Translations under genes and position numbers: made by a program
Assembly: GCA_944472155.2 (NCBI GenBank)
Contig: OX235273.1
Coordinates: 3,073,204-3,137,203, forward strand
Length of the DNA: 64,000 nt
Direction: 5' to 3'
Origin: Trichobilharzia szidati
Taxonomy: Eukaryota > Platyhelminthes > Trematoda > Strigeidida > Schistosomatidae
In this document: positions 21,831 through 32,570 of the stretch, piece after piece
Position numbering within the stretch: position 1 is the stretch's first letter
Layout: every line of letters starts with the position of its first letter
The notes under the pieces: model-generated
The model's database searches: none
What the model was told of the DNA's origin: nothing
What the model saw: only the letters and a program-made list of their open reading frames with translations

Positions 21831-23200
21831 TGATATATCTAGTAAAAAAAGAGAAGACGTTCAGCGAAGAGACTCTTTTCGGCGAATTCATCCACATAGC
21901 TGTACAATCGCATTTATATATAATTATTTGTGTGTGTGTGTGTAAATGAGGTTTGTCAAGTTTAGATAATTAATCAGGTAATACAAGAATGATCTAATAT
22001 AGAAACAAGGTTAATCAGACAGCAACTAAAGTAAGATTGAGTTAGTAAGCTAGATGACGTAATATAACAGAGGTAATTACAGGTAGAGACTACGTAGAAG
22101 TGAAATTGAGCAAATAAGTTGGATGACGTAACATAAATGACTAGAAATTATGCGTTGTTCAAGTCATTAACAGTGGTAGTGAGGTGTAGAAATTGAATCG
22201 GGTGGGGGTAGAGAACAAGAAAGTTGAAAATGTAAAATATTACAATTGAGAAGACAAAATAATACAGATGAAGAGACAGAGAAAAAGATTAGGTAGAATT
22301 TACTTGTCGGCTAATAAGATAGATTACGTCCATTGCAAGTGTAGTGATTGAACGAACTTCTTCTGTATGCAGAGTTCAGCGCCTAGCAAGTGAATTGCCA
22401 TTGCTTCTGCAGTTTGAAGAGGTCTGATTCGTACACCTTTAGGAAGACTACTTCTTACTCTTTAGACGACTATGTAGTTTGTTCGCCGTGTAGCTTGGTG
22501 TCCGGATTCTATCAGATGTTCTAAGATGGAACTGCGGGGGCATCGATTTTCTCCTTTGTAAAACCATGTTGGTAAGTGTTCGGTGATACGTTTGGAAAGC
22601 GAGCGCTGGGTACGGCCGACATACCTGGCTCCACACGAGCAGGTGAATTGATAAATGCACATTGATGAGGCCAGCAGCGGTAGCTTATCCTTCACGTTCA
22701 CATGAATCATAGGTTTTGTGGAGAAGGTTAGTCGTAGTTCAGCTGTGAAGAAGGTCTTCTTAAGTGAGTGCGACAGTCGATTTTTTAGTGTTTCCGCAGA
22801 TATATCTCCATTGAATTGAAGGTTCATGTAGAGTAGGTTTTTCGGGACTCAAAGCATGGGCGGCTTTTCTGGTCTAGGATTCATAGATTTTGCAATAAAT
22901 CTTTCTGGATAACAATTCTCGACGAGGATTCTCTTCTCTTCTTCTATGGTGTCCGGGGTGCAAATTCTGTGAACTCTGTAGCTGAGTGAACGTATCAGGT
23001 TTCGTCTGGTGTATAGGGGTACCCAACTGTGAAAGTTAGTAAGCTGTCCGTTCCACGTCGATTTTCTGTGGATAGACCTTTTCAGTGTTCCATCCTGTTC
23101 TCGTCTTGTTAACAAATTAGAATGGAATGGTATTTCAGTGGTAGAATGTTCACCAATCACACAGGAGGTAGTGCTCTGATACACAACTGACATACTGCTA
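21830..23200 (-). mobile_element. PLE C-terminal half with GIY-YIG domain
   Basis: Reverse-strand frame 23193-22849 covers the post-RT part (LKRSIHRKSTWNGQL, FHSWVPLYTRRNLIRSLSYR). Frame 22827-22462 continues: MNLQFNGDIS, then the nuclease start CIYQFTCSCGARYVGRTQRS, LSKRITEHLPTWFYKG and SSILEHLIESGH. The two frames are separated by one frameshift at about 22845. Terminal noncoding sequence follows to about 21830, including GATGAATTC..CCGAAAAGAGTC near 21900-21870 (minus), a possible hammerhead relic. Confidence 0.8.
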
Positions 23201-23436
23201 AGACTGTCCTACTTTGCCAACCGACATTAGTCCCAAAGAAGAAGGAAGGCTTGGTATAAGACTACTGTACTGACTCCACCCCCAAAAAACCAACACCACT
23301 TTTAATGATACCCCAAAATGCTTGAAGTCTTATGTTCCACACAGAATGAAAGGAACTAAACAAAACAACTCATTAGATAGTTGGAATTTACAGTGACTGT
23401 TATCTATGGCATCCATACTATGCTGTAGAAATTTCA

Positions 23437-23640
23437 CTGTGCGTCGGTGGCACAGTGGTTAGGACTCTCGCCGACCATGCATATAGTCCGGGGTTCGACC
23501 CCCTGCCGGCGCACACCCGATATCTATGGTCGGCCTGCAAAATTTGGGCTACCGATATCCATGCTGAAAATTCCATACCTGTACCCAAAAATACGGTGTG
23601 GCATCAAGCTGTAAATCAAAATAAAATAAATAAAATAACC
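23437..23640 (+). mobile_element. SINE-T1, near full length
   Basis: A box GGCACAGTGGTTAGGAC (about 23448), B box GGGGTTCGACCCCCTG (about 23492), the CCGATATCTATGGTCGGCCT body, and 3' end ATGCTGAAAATTCCATACCT..GGTGTGGCATCAAGCTGTAA with an AAAATAAAATAAA tail. The least damaged SINE-T1 in the window. Confidence 0.85.
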
Positions 23641-23844
23641 AAAAATAAATTATTTACATTTTTGTATTCTATGCTTGTGGTTACACAAATACAACCTACT
23701 ATTGATCAGAAATTATTCTCTCAGAAGAGTTCAAGTTGATATCCTGTCGACTGTTAAGCGAATCAAATACATTTGAATAAATCAGTTTAAAATTCTATCT
23801 GAGTTAAATTTATTCCGTTAGATGTTGAAAGGTGAATATTGACA

Positions 23845-24455
23845 ACGATTATTAAGCCACTGGGAACCGATCGAATGCCGCCGTCAGCCCATGAATTCTA
23901 ACTTCTGCCAGTTCAAAAAATAGCGCGACCACTAGCCAATATCATTGCTGGCAAGTATTTGTCCTCATACACGACCTGCTGCACCCTACTGGTCACGACT
24001 TCCCACGAGAACCTCAGGTAACTACTACCTAACTAAATAAGGACAGTCGCTAGTGAGCTTCTCATTGATATCTAAGTATTAGTTTGGAAGCATTTGATCG
24101 ATTGGTTACAGGATTTCATCATGATCTAACATTGGTTAGGAAATCGTTGGAAAACCTGCAGGGAGTACTGGACAGCTGCTTCGTCCTAGTTTGAGACCCT
24201 TCAGCATATCGTGAATTGGTAGAAATTGGACGTTCATGGACCGGCGGCCATTGGACCGGGTCCCAGTGGCTTAGTGATCTACAAGCTCAAAGAAGGTCCT
24301 GGGATAGAACCCTGGCAGAGGGTGCTTGCTGATGAAGAGTCCCGAACTAGGGCGAAACAGATGTCCAATACTCTCAGCTGGTTTTCCAATGGTTCTCTAA
24401 CCAATGTCAGCTCATCATGATGAAATCCTTCAACCAATCAATTAAATCCCTACAA
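23845..24455. mobile_element. SINE-H: head-to-tail reverse units, then a forward unit
   Basis: Reverse strand: an A-box/body part (23853-24075) is joined through TATTAGTTTGGAAGCATTTG directly to the tail and hammerhead of a second reverse unit (24100-24208), a head-to-tail junction. A forward unit follows (A box CAGTGGCTTAGTGATCTAC about 24265; eroded B box; hammerhead; tail to 24455). Confidence 0.8.
24320..24375 (+). ncRNA. Hammerhead ribozyme of SINE-H
   Basis: CTGATGA at 24329-24335, GAGTCCC..GGGC stem II with loop GAACTA, GAAA at 24354-24357, stem III ACA/UGU (24357-24359 with 24362-24364), cleavage C at 24365. All core bases are present. Unlike the textbook core, one or more extra bases (AGA) lie between CUGAUGA and the stem, so the exact stem II register, and activity, is unsure. 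Confidence 0.65.
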
Positions 24456-25035
24456 TAATAATAATAATGGCTTTATTCCAATCAATACTTGAACGATTAT
24501 CACCTCATCCTATTTTCATTCTTGTTGTGACGGAGTTAAAGTAGTATAAGATGGCAAAATGAACTGAAGTGCTAATGAATTTGAAAGCACCAATTGTGTT
24601 AAGATAGAAAATTCAAGTGAGAGGAAAATAGAGAGAAATTCAGTAAGGTGTGTGAATGATGAATGCTGTTTTGGGATTTAGTAAAAAGATTGTATCCAAA
24701 AAATGGCTTTACCTGAACCCCAATCAGTGAGTGATTCCTAATCCTTTTAACTCTAATCTACTCCTAACCTAGTCCTAATCTAACCCCACTCCTAACCCGT
24801 GACTCTAAACGATAGACTTTTTTATAAATACCAATACTCCAAAGAGAAAATGAGAGTACTTCTTTGGAAAATTTTAGCGAAAGGTACCCTGTTTAGCAAC
24901 AAAAAAATCTCAGCGATATGATTGAACTGAATGCAAGAGTAAGACAAGCTGGCTGCCCAGCCCACTAGCATTGACGATGATTGTGGTGGACTAGATCATG
25001 CACCAGACTGTATACGGGGAGAAAGAAGACACGAG
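24456..25035. other. AT-rich stretch with CTAAC-rich patch
   Basis: An AAT run with a CR1-tail-like CTTTATTCC at about 24455-24480, then a patch rich in CCTAA-like words at 24725-24805. No gene seen. Confidence 0.4.
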
Positions 25036-26640
25036 TATGATAATAATAATAATAATTTGCTTTATTCTAAAACAGTACTTGTGATACAGAATGCAATCCT
25101 CAGCATTTTTACTACAGTATTGCATCCAGTTAGTACATTATCAATAAATAGAATTCTACATAGATTAAGGGAATCTCAGTTCATTATGACAACAACACAT
25201 TGGCATGTCGGTAGCAAAGGTAAAGTTGAACAGTGTTTGAAGGTGTTAGAAAAGTAGGTGCTATCATATTCACTGGCGTAAGCGAAAGAAAGAAACAAAG
25301 CAGCACATAACAAAAAAGAGAGAGAGAAAAGGAAAAAAAGAAAGAAAATGTTGCAACTATAAATTATATGAGTTAGAAAGACGAGGTCCAGTTGTTCTAC
25401 TGACTATTTAATGAATGATTGGTGTCACGCCTAATGCTTTCTTTATCGCACAGAACACGAGCTAAGTAGGGTATGGTTGAGTTTTTGTACTTGCTGGTGC
25501 GAGCATATAGTTTTCTATACAGACTTCTGGTTTTGCCTGATGAGATGCAAGGAGAGAGTTTTGAGTGACGGGGGTGGTGTGAGTTAGATAAAATGGACTT
25601 GGCCCATCTTTCACATGAGTTCAGGTGCCTGTCAACCAGAATATTAACAAGCTGGTTAAGTGGCACGTTGCTTACCCTGCTGACAACATTTAACATCCTG
25701 CGTAATATGTAATAGTCTTTCTTCAGTAGCCTGGGTGGGAAAAACTAAGGAGGAACAACAGAGAATAATAGGCAGGATGCGAGAATTAACGAATTGTAGG
25801 AGTAAGGGTTGGGTAATACCAGAATGTCTTAACTTCTTGATGTAGAAGGTAAGACGGGATATTTTCGTAGAAATCGCCAAGATATGAGACGACCAGGAGA
25901 GATCAGCAGATAGAATGACACCTAGGTATTTAATTTCCGACTTGGTTTCTATTTCAGTGCCATCTATGCTGCACACTTCGTGAGAGCCAACCAGTTTGTT
26001 TTGGTCGGATTTATGCCTAAAGGTGAAATTGACTGTTTGGCATTTGGAGGGGTATAGGGTAAGACAGCTTTACTTGGACCACTGGCTGATTTCTGACAGA
26101 AAGCCATTAAGTTTAGAGCAGTCGCTTTGACATTTGACAGGTAAAGATACAGTCAGGTCGTCAGCATATTTGACAAAATTAATGTCATTTGAAGATGGTA
26201 AGTCATGTAGAAAGAAAGAAAAGAGAAGTGGGGAGAGTACAGCACCTTGGGGGACACCAGCTTCAGTGAGCACAGCAGAGGAGGATTTGCCTTTATATAC
26301 GGTGTACTGCAATCTGTTAAAGAAGTAGGAATGCAACCAGTTAGTGACCCAGGACTCAGTTTGTGTCATAGAGAGCTTATTTAGCAAGAGACATCTAGGT
26401 ACAGAGTCGAAAGCAGAAGTGAAGTCGAGAAACGTGCAGCTGACGTATTTGGCAACTTTATCTAATGATGAGACAATGTTGTTGTGTAAGACGGCTGCAG
26501 CGTCTAAAGTGCTCCTACCCTGTCTATAGGCAAATTGTTTGGGGTCTTCAAAGCTTTTAAAGGAGGGTTCAGGTTTAAGAAGTACTAGTTTTTCCATAAG
26601 CTTTAGAAACGGGGAAGTGATGGGCCAGTATGCTGGACCA
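25036..26640 (-). mobile_element. CR1/Jockey-like LINE with RT palm
   Basis: Best copy of this family. Reverse frame 26597-26070 (175 aa) has FAYRQGRSTLDAA, the block CTFLDFTSAFDSVPR with the first catalytic aspartate, GVPQGAVLSPLLF, and FVKYADDLTVS with the catalytic DD. A second frame (25976-25656) continues with IETKSEIKYLGVILSADLSW and FYIKKLRHSGITQP, a third (25696-25397) with VSRVSNVPLNQLVNIL to the C-terminus. So at least two frameshifts. The 3' UTR ends in (ATA)n at 25036-25055. The N-terminal endonuclease is absent: a 5'-truncated, dead copy. Confidence 0.9.
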
Positions 26641-26930
26641 GCGACAATAAGACTCTGGAAGATATGATATCGAGGATGTTTTTTATATCACACAAACTCG
26701 AAGAATTGCAGACGAAAACCAACAACAAACTGCCTGAAGAAGTAGGCAGCGAGGACAGGATTTCAAGTGGACACAGAAAAGACGTAGGTGATGAAGATAA
26801 CCAACCAATCAACAACAAGAACCAGTCACTATGAATGGAAGAAATTTGATAGAGGTTACTTCCTTCACTTATCTAGAGAGCGTTGTTTCAACCACAGGAG
26901 GAAAAGATAAAGATTTCAAAGCCAGTTAGA
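26641..26930 (+). mobile_element. RTE-B LINE fragment
   Basis: Forward strand carries TCACACAAACTCGAAGA, GGACACAGAAAAGACGTAGG..AAGATAACCAACCAA and AGAGGTTACTTCCTTCACTTATCTAG, the same order as in 49290-49440 (LEDMQAK, NIEKTEVMKI, TSFTYLG). It abuts the 5' end of the truncated CR1 copy tail to tail. Confidence 0.65.
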
Positions 26931-27345
26931 AACCTTATAAAATCTGGATTAGTTGATCCTAATAAGATAATAAAAAATCTAGAGAATAGTTCATCTATAG
27001 CACTCACTACATACAATTACACTCACACACACAACCATACAATAGGATGGGGTGGGATAAGATGACAGTTAGTAACGGAACCTCTATGCTTATCGAATCA
27101 ACTGCAAACACCTGTGATAGGAATGATTCAACACCTCGCCACCCAGACATCTGGAAAAGTCTACTATCCCTACTACAAATAGGAGCGAATAAAGAGAACT
27201 ATAAAACGAAAGTTTCGAAGTTGTGTAGTTATAATTAATGTGATTATGAGGAATAAATTGTGCTCGAAAAAATTGTCATCTAGTAAATAATACTGTTTCT
27301 TCACTGTGTGGAATTCCTGACTACCTTATTGCCCAAGTTTTACAC
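26931..27345 (+). mobile_element. PLE terminal region
   Basis: ACACACAACCATACAATAGG, GAACCTCTATGCTTATCGAATC and GATTATGAGGAATAAATTG..GCTCGAAAAAATTGTCATC repeat the landmarks of the PLE terminal repeats at 8190-8605 and 31080-31640. Noncoding. Confidence 0.55.
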
Positions 27346-27427
27346 ATATATTGAAATGATAGCTTTTCAGTAGTCGTGGAGCTCGTTGAAAGTCATGACA
27401 GGAAACCGAGAGGGAGCGAAATTCAAG

Positions 27428-27850
27428 TATTGGTTTGTAAGGACTTGATTGATTGGTTACAGGATTCAATAATGAGCTGACATCGGTTAGAGAACCGTTG
27501 GAAAACCACCTGGGAGGGAGTACTGGACAGCTGTTTTGACCCAGTTTGGGACTCTTCAACAGTACGCAGTCATCGGGGTTCGAACTCAGGACCTTCTGGT
27601 TACAAGGCGAGCTCGTAGACCATTAAGCCAATGGCCGGCCCATGAATTGTAACTTCTGCCAATTCACAACATAGCGCAACCGCTAGCCAATGTCTTCGCC
27701 GAGTATTTGTCCTCACACCCAACCTGCTGCACCCTACTGGTCACGACTTCCCACTAGAACCCCAGGTAACTAACTACCTGAATAGGGCCAGTCACTGGTG
27801 AGCATCTCATTGATATTCAATTATTGGTTTTTAGGGATTTAATTGATTGG
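27428..27850 (-). mobile_element. SINE-H, complete unit with terminal direct repeats
   Basis: From right to left: body, A box (ATGGTCTACGAGC about 27615), B box (GGGGTTCGAACTC type, about 27580), hammerhead remnant, tail. The 29 bp at 27428-27456 recur with few changes at 27822-27850, so one unit is about 394 bp. These repeats are part of the element in other copies, not an ordinary TSD. The hammerhead core is eroded (GGTCAAAAC where GACGAAAC is expected). Confidence 0.8.
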
Positions 27851-28205
27851 AAGAGGGCAATGTTCCTCTGAATGAAAATAATCATAATACTAATAGTGTA
27901 CTTATACTAGAGAGAGTGAAGTTACACCAAAGCCCGATGTAAAAAAACTCCACTAGTCTGACTAACTGTAGTCTACATCTCATAGCATCATTGTTCATTT
28001 CATGCGTGAAATTTAATAAGGTCTATCTACCTACCTATCTATCTATCTATCTATCTATCTATCCTTCCAAAGAAAATCAATATTAATCGATTTGTGGATA
28101 AAAAGAATAATAGGCTATTCTACTAGGTCAAAGGTCAAACTGAATAAAATGACTAACTGTGTGAAGGATTTAGTTGTCCTTCTTCCTCTTAGGTTGTATG
28201 AATGT
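27851..28205. repeat. Unique DNA with TATC microsatellite
   Basis: A (TATC)n run at 28021-28062 in otherwise unassigned sequence. Confidence 0.7.
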
Positions 28206-29470
28206 TGATAAGACCCAAAATGTGTAGTATTCACAGATTATGCATAATTTTATCATTGATATAAGAACAGAACTTGTGCACTGCGGTAGAGTATAATTCC
28301 TTTATGGATAAAATTTAATCCTATTTCTATGTGGATAACGCTTTCACACACAATGTTAAAATCAGAACATATCTCTCTCTAGCTTCTTGAAACACACCCA
28401 TAAACTCACTAGCAAAGGGATGAACAAGGAGAATTAGCTATGATGTTAGATTGCAAAATAAAACGAATAGAAGAAGGTAAACTGCACACTGGCATTTGTA
28501 AAAAGCCAACGTATTTTGCTAATCGATATTTAGACTTTAATACATCTCATCCGCTAAGGCAGGCTTAGTTAAGTGTCTAACAAACCGAGCAGCAGCAATA
28601 AGTAGTACAAGAAAAGACCTAAATGATGAAATAAAACAGATAGAAGAAGAAGTGTTGGTATTAAATAAGCAACTATCCTATAGATTTCATTAGGAAGATC
28701 AGAAAAGGTCCAAAGGAAAATAAAAATAATTGTGAAACTAGTAATGATAACATAAATAAGCGAGAATACAAGGCATTTACAGTAGTTTTACCATATATTT
28801 AGGGGATATCTCAGACAATAGTAGTAGGATTCTCAACAAAGCAGGAATTAGAGTGGTGACATTTAAACCTACAATCTCATTTACTCAGGTAGGATAAGCT
28901 ATGTAGGTAGGTTAAAGAACCCTGTCGGTTGACCCAATTAGACGAAATAATATAACTTACACATTACCTCGCAATGACTGTGAGTGAGGTCAACTACATA
29001 GGTCAAACTAGTAGGTCGGGGGTAATCAGATTGTCGGAACATAAGAATTTAGCTGAGGTTAGAATGATTGACCTCGCCCGCTAACATAGGTAATTTAGAA
29101 AAAAGCTCAGAGTTTGCACTGCATGCATTAACAACTCAGAATCCCGCAATAGGGCGGGAGAGGGTTCAAATTCTAAGAAGTAATATAGGTAGGTGGACAG
29201 AGGTTGATTAATGAATCCTTGTTCATCTTGTCGAAATCACTGGTACCGGGAGATATTGCTGACAATCAAGTCAAGCGATGAAAAATAAAGGAATTACATA
29301 AACGAAGTAAGAAAGTTGTGTTAGTGAGTGACTTGATATGATTATGAGCAGTGATAAATTGTGCTCGAAACGTGGTCAACAGTAAATATTACTGCATAAC
29401 AAACACTGTGTGACTTTATTAAAATAAACTTTACCCATAATGGTATTATGAAAATGTCAGTCAATTAAGC
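28206..29470 (+). mobile_element. PLE, degraded post-RT region and terminal repeat
   Basis: Forward strand retains blocks of the PLE ORF in order: GAATTAGCTATGATGTTAGA (LAMMLDCKIKRIEEGKLHTG), CGATATTTAGACTTTAATAC (RYLDFNTSHPL), AAGCAGGAATTAGAG (NKAGIRV), then AATGACTGTGAGTGAGGTCAACTAC. Stops and deletions are frequent. The terminal region runs to about 29450 with GTGCTCGAAACGTGGTCAAC at 29359-29378. Confidence 0.7.
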
Positions 29471-29471
29471 C

Positions 29472-29807
29472 TGTAACAACAGAAGACATGGGCCAGGCGA
29501 CAGATCGCTTATTAAGGAAATCAAAGCATGTTTATATTTTTTCATGTACATTACTATGGTTATTTAAGCAAACAAACACAGTCTTCTGATTGGTTGTTTC
29601 TCACTTAAAGTTAATCTTTCATCTCTTTGTGACTGTTTCTTGAATGTCAAATCCTCTATATGTTAACTGCATCCGCCTGTGCAAAGTCTGCTGTGGTCGG
29701 ATTTTGAATCAGTCTTTCTTCATATTTTCTCACGACAAATCTTGAGAACGTAAACATTGACGTAAATTACTGTCTACCAATTTGGCTAGCAGACAGCTCT
29801 CACCACA
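29472..29807 (-). mobile_element. Solo LTR, copy 3, with 4-bp TSD
   Basis: A 336-bp inverted copy of the unit at 562-898: starts TGTAACA and ends CCACA on the plus strand. It is flanked by AGCC on both sides (29468-29471 and 29808-29811), a precise 4-bp target duplication as made by retroviral-type integrases. No internal retrotransposon sequence remains, so LTR-LTR recombination probably removed it. This copy fixes the element boundaries. Confidence 0.85.
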
Positions 29808-29811
29808 AGCC

Positions 29812-30160
29812 TAAATATCACAGATGAGATGAGAGATAGAGACAAGCTCAAACAAACAAGCTCAAAGCTGAAACAAAGCGTACTAGCTATGATAGCAACG
29901 GAATGGAGATTACAAGATGGTTTTACCGTGTCTGTATTGATACGTGTATTAGATCAAACGTGAACAAGCACCATAATGTGCTGTACAGTGATCAGCGATC
30001 TTTCCTTCCCCCTTCTCTCCAAGTTAGCTGTTATCCCATGGTTTATTGCTAATACTTAGTCGTCTTAGTATCCTATGTAATCGATTTCCACTACATTTTA
30101 AAGGACTAGTGAATATGTATCATAGAGACTCTCTTGACTGTTTTTGTGACTTTTGAATTT
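29812..30160. other. Unassigned DNA
   Basis: No gene or repeat partner recognised. Confidence 0.4.
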
Positions 30161-30164
30161 CTGA

Positions 30165-30365
30165 CAGGATTAATCGCAAGTTGACATCAGTTACAGAACC
30201 GCTGGAAAAGCATCAAGGACTACTAGCTTGACACTCTTCATCAGTTTGCACCTACTGGGATTCGAACCCAATACCGGTTAAGAGGCAAGTTCGTAAACTG
30301 ACTATTCAGTCACTGGGACTTGATCGAATGGCTAACCCATGAATTTCTACTTAGCCAATTCGTCA
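30165..30365 (-). mobile_element. SINE-H fragment
   Basis: Reverse tail, hammerhead remnant (much shortened around 30225), B box (GGGTTCGAATCCC, about 30253), A box (AGTGACTGAATAGTCAG) and start of body. The catalytic GAAAC part is deleted. Confidence 0.65.
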
Positions 30366-31650
30366 TGTATATCTCCATTATGGATAAGATTTTATTCTGA
30401 TAAATCACACAATGTTATACAGCGGTAATAATGACTGATGATCACGTTTCGACCACAATTTATTGCCACTCATAATCACATCAAGGTACACACTCATATA
30501 ACTTTCTTGCTTCATTTACATACATGAGTACAAACTGATGATTAGACATTTGAATAAAATCAATCAATATGCGATAAAGTACATTCGGAAATAGTATTAG
30601 TCTCATCAATAATATACAATTAGATGGGCAATAGGATGTTTTTTACAGTAAAAAATAAGCAGCTTGTTAGGCCAAAAGCAAAATAAAAATAATTGTGAAA
30701 CTAATAATAACAAAATAAATAAGAAAGAATATAAAACATCTACAGTTTTGCCATATAAGGAGGTGACATCTGACACCCTACGTAGTAGGATTCTCAACAA
30801 AACAGGAATTAGAGTGGCATTCAAACCTACAAACTCACTCACTCACTCACTCACTCACTCAGGTAGGACAAGCTATGTAGGGAGGCTAAAGAACCCTATC
30901 GGTTGACCCAATTAAACGAAATAATATAATTTACAAAATACCTCGCAACGAATGTGAGTGAGGTCAACTACATAGGTCAAACTAGTGGATCAAGAGTAGT
31001 GAGATTGCTTGTCAGAATATAAGAATTTAGCGAAGGTTAGAATGGTTAACCCCGAGAAGATAAGTAATTTAGAAAAAATCTCAGCATTACATTGCACTGC
31101 ATGCATTAACACACAGCCACACAACAGAGTGGTGGTGTTAAAATTTTAAGAAGTAATATAGGTAAGTTGAGATAGAGAGAGATTGATTACTGAATCCTGG
31201 TTAATCGAGTCTACACCAAACACATGCAATAGAAGTCACTCAACTGCAAATACCAGAGATATGGAAATAATGTTAAAATGTATTCAATTCACATTATAAC
31301 ATTCTAACAAGTTATTTATTTATTTTGACTGAAAAAACACTCGTCTTATTTCCTATCTGATTGTATTTGATTAATAACACTAATGTTATTATTTCTGAAT
31401 GTACTTTATGTTATAGTGATTTCATTCAAATGTATAATCATCAATTTTTACTCTTGTATATAAATGAAGCAAGAGAGTTGTGTTAGTGAGTGACTTGATA
31501 TGATTATGAGCAGTGATAAATTGTGCTCGAAATGTGATCATCAGTAAATATTACTGTATAACACTGTGTGACTTTATCAAAATAAAATTTTATCCATAAT
31601 GGAGTTATACTCTACCACAATGCCCAAGTTTTATACTTATATCGCGATAT
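30366..31650. mobile_element. PLE: inverted terminal repeat, linker and second terminal repeat
   Basis: 30366-30500 is a reverse-strand terminal repeat. 30664-30906 reads forward as ETNNNKINKKEYKTSTVLPY, RSRILNKTGIRVAFKPTNSL, then a (CTCA)n expansion at 30834-30861 giving SLTHSLTHS, and SYVGRLKNPIG. 31040-31650 is a forward terminal repeat with GTGCTCGAAATGTGATCATC. Opposed terminal repeats around a short body are a usual PLE layout. Confidence 0.7.
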
Positions 31651-31689
31651 GTATGTTTTACAGACGAGTAACTGATCTCTCAGCTGACT

Positions 31690-31835
31690 TGGTGAACCCC
31701 ACTGGTTACGACTTCAGGCTACTTCTTGTATAGAGTCAGTCACCACCAGTGAGCATTAGATCAACTATCATATGTTGGTTTGCAGGGATCTGAATGGTTG
31801 GAGGTTTAATACGAGTTAACATCTTTAGTTTGGTT
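31690..31835 (-). mobile_element. SINE-H fragment with head-to-tail junction
   Basis: Body end (CACTGGTTACGACTTC..AGTCAGTCACC..AGTGAGCATTAGATC) passes through TATGTTGGTTTGCAGGGATC into the tail start of a following unit (GGTTTAATACGAGTTAACATC), then breaks off. Confidence 0.6.
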
Positions 31836-32189
31836 TGCTAGACGAGAATATCGATCATTGCCTTAAGTATTTGCCTTTTATCCATAGGGTGACGGTTACG
31901 TATACCACTCCCCCAATTTCAACTTCACCAACTGGGTTAAAGTACAATCAGCTCTCAGGAAACATGTTTTGCTAATAGATTGACACATGAAAAATCTGAT
32001 CGGAGTAACTGAGACCTAACCAACTAGACTGGAATTTTTCTTCTCGCTTTCTGCAGTGCCACTCTTAGTACTTATCCAGTTGACCAGTTGTAAATGTGGT
32101 GAAACGCATCACCTGGATCTCACTATTAGTTACCACACCACTGACCAAAAATTGTATGAACCTCATCACTCTACACTAAAGAACTTTTG

Positions 32190-32570
32190 AATATTTGTAA
32201 ATTCTCATACACCCTTATTTGATCCGAGATACCTGGATTCTAGTGGGAAATCCTCTCCAGTTAGGTACAGAAGGTCGGTGTGAGGACAAATACTTGCCAG
32301 TGATGACCCTGGCTAGTGGTCATGCTATACCATGAATTGGCAGAAGTTAGAATCCATGGGCTGGCCAATGGATCGGGTCACAGTGACTGAATAATCAGTC
32401 TACAAGCTCGCTGGCCATGTAACTCGAAGATCCTGGATTAGAATCCTTGCATACTGATGAGGAGTCTCAAACTAGGAAAAAATAGCTGTCCAGTACTCCT
32501 TGCTGGTTATCCCATGGTTCTCTAACTGATGTCAGCTCATGATGAAATGCTCCATCCAACAATAATAATA
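32190..32570 (+). mobile_element. SINE-H, near-full forward unit
   Basis: Body (GAGGACAAATACTTGCCAG), A box (CAGTGACTGAATAATCAG), eroded B box (TGGATTAGAATCC), hammerhead with CTGATGAGG at about 32455 and a mutated GAAAAAATAG where GACGAAACAG is expected, then tail to 32570. Confidence 0.75.

Noticed and set aside
24725..24810. Interstitial telomere-like CCTAA patch
   Set aside because: The words are irregular (CTAACC, CCTAATC, CTCCTAAC) and do not form a tandem hexamer array; no orientation or length to support telomeric origin.
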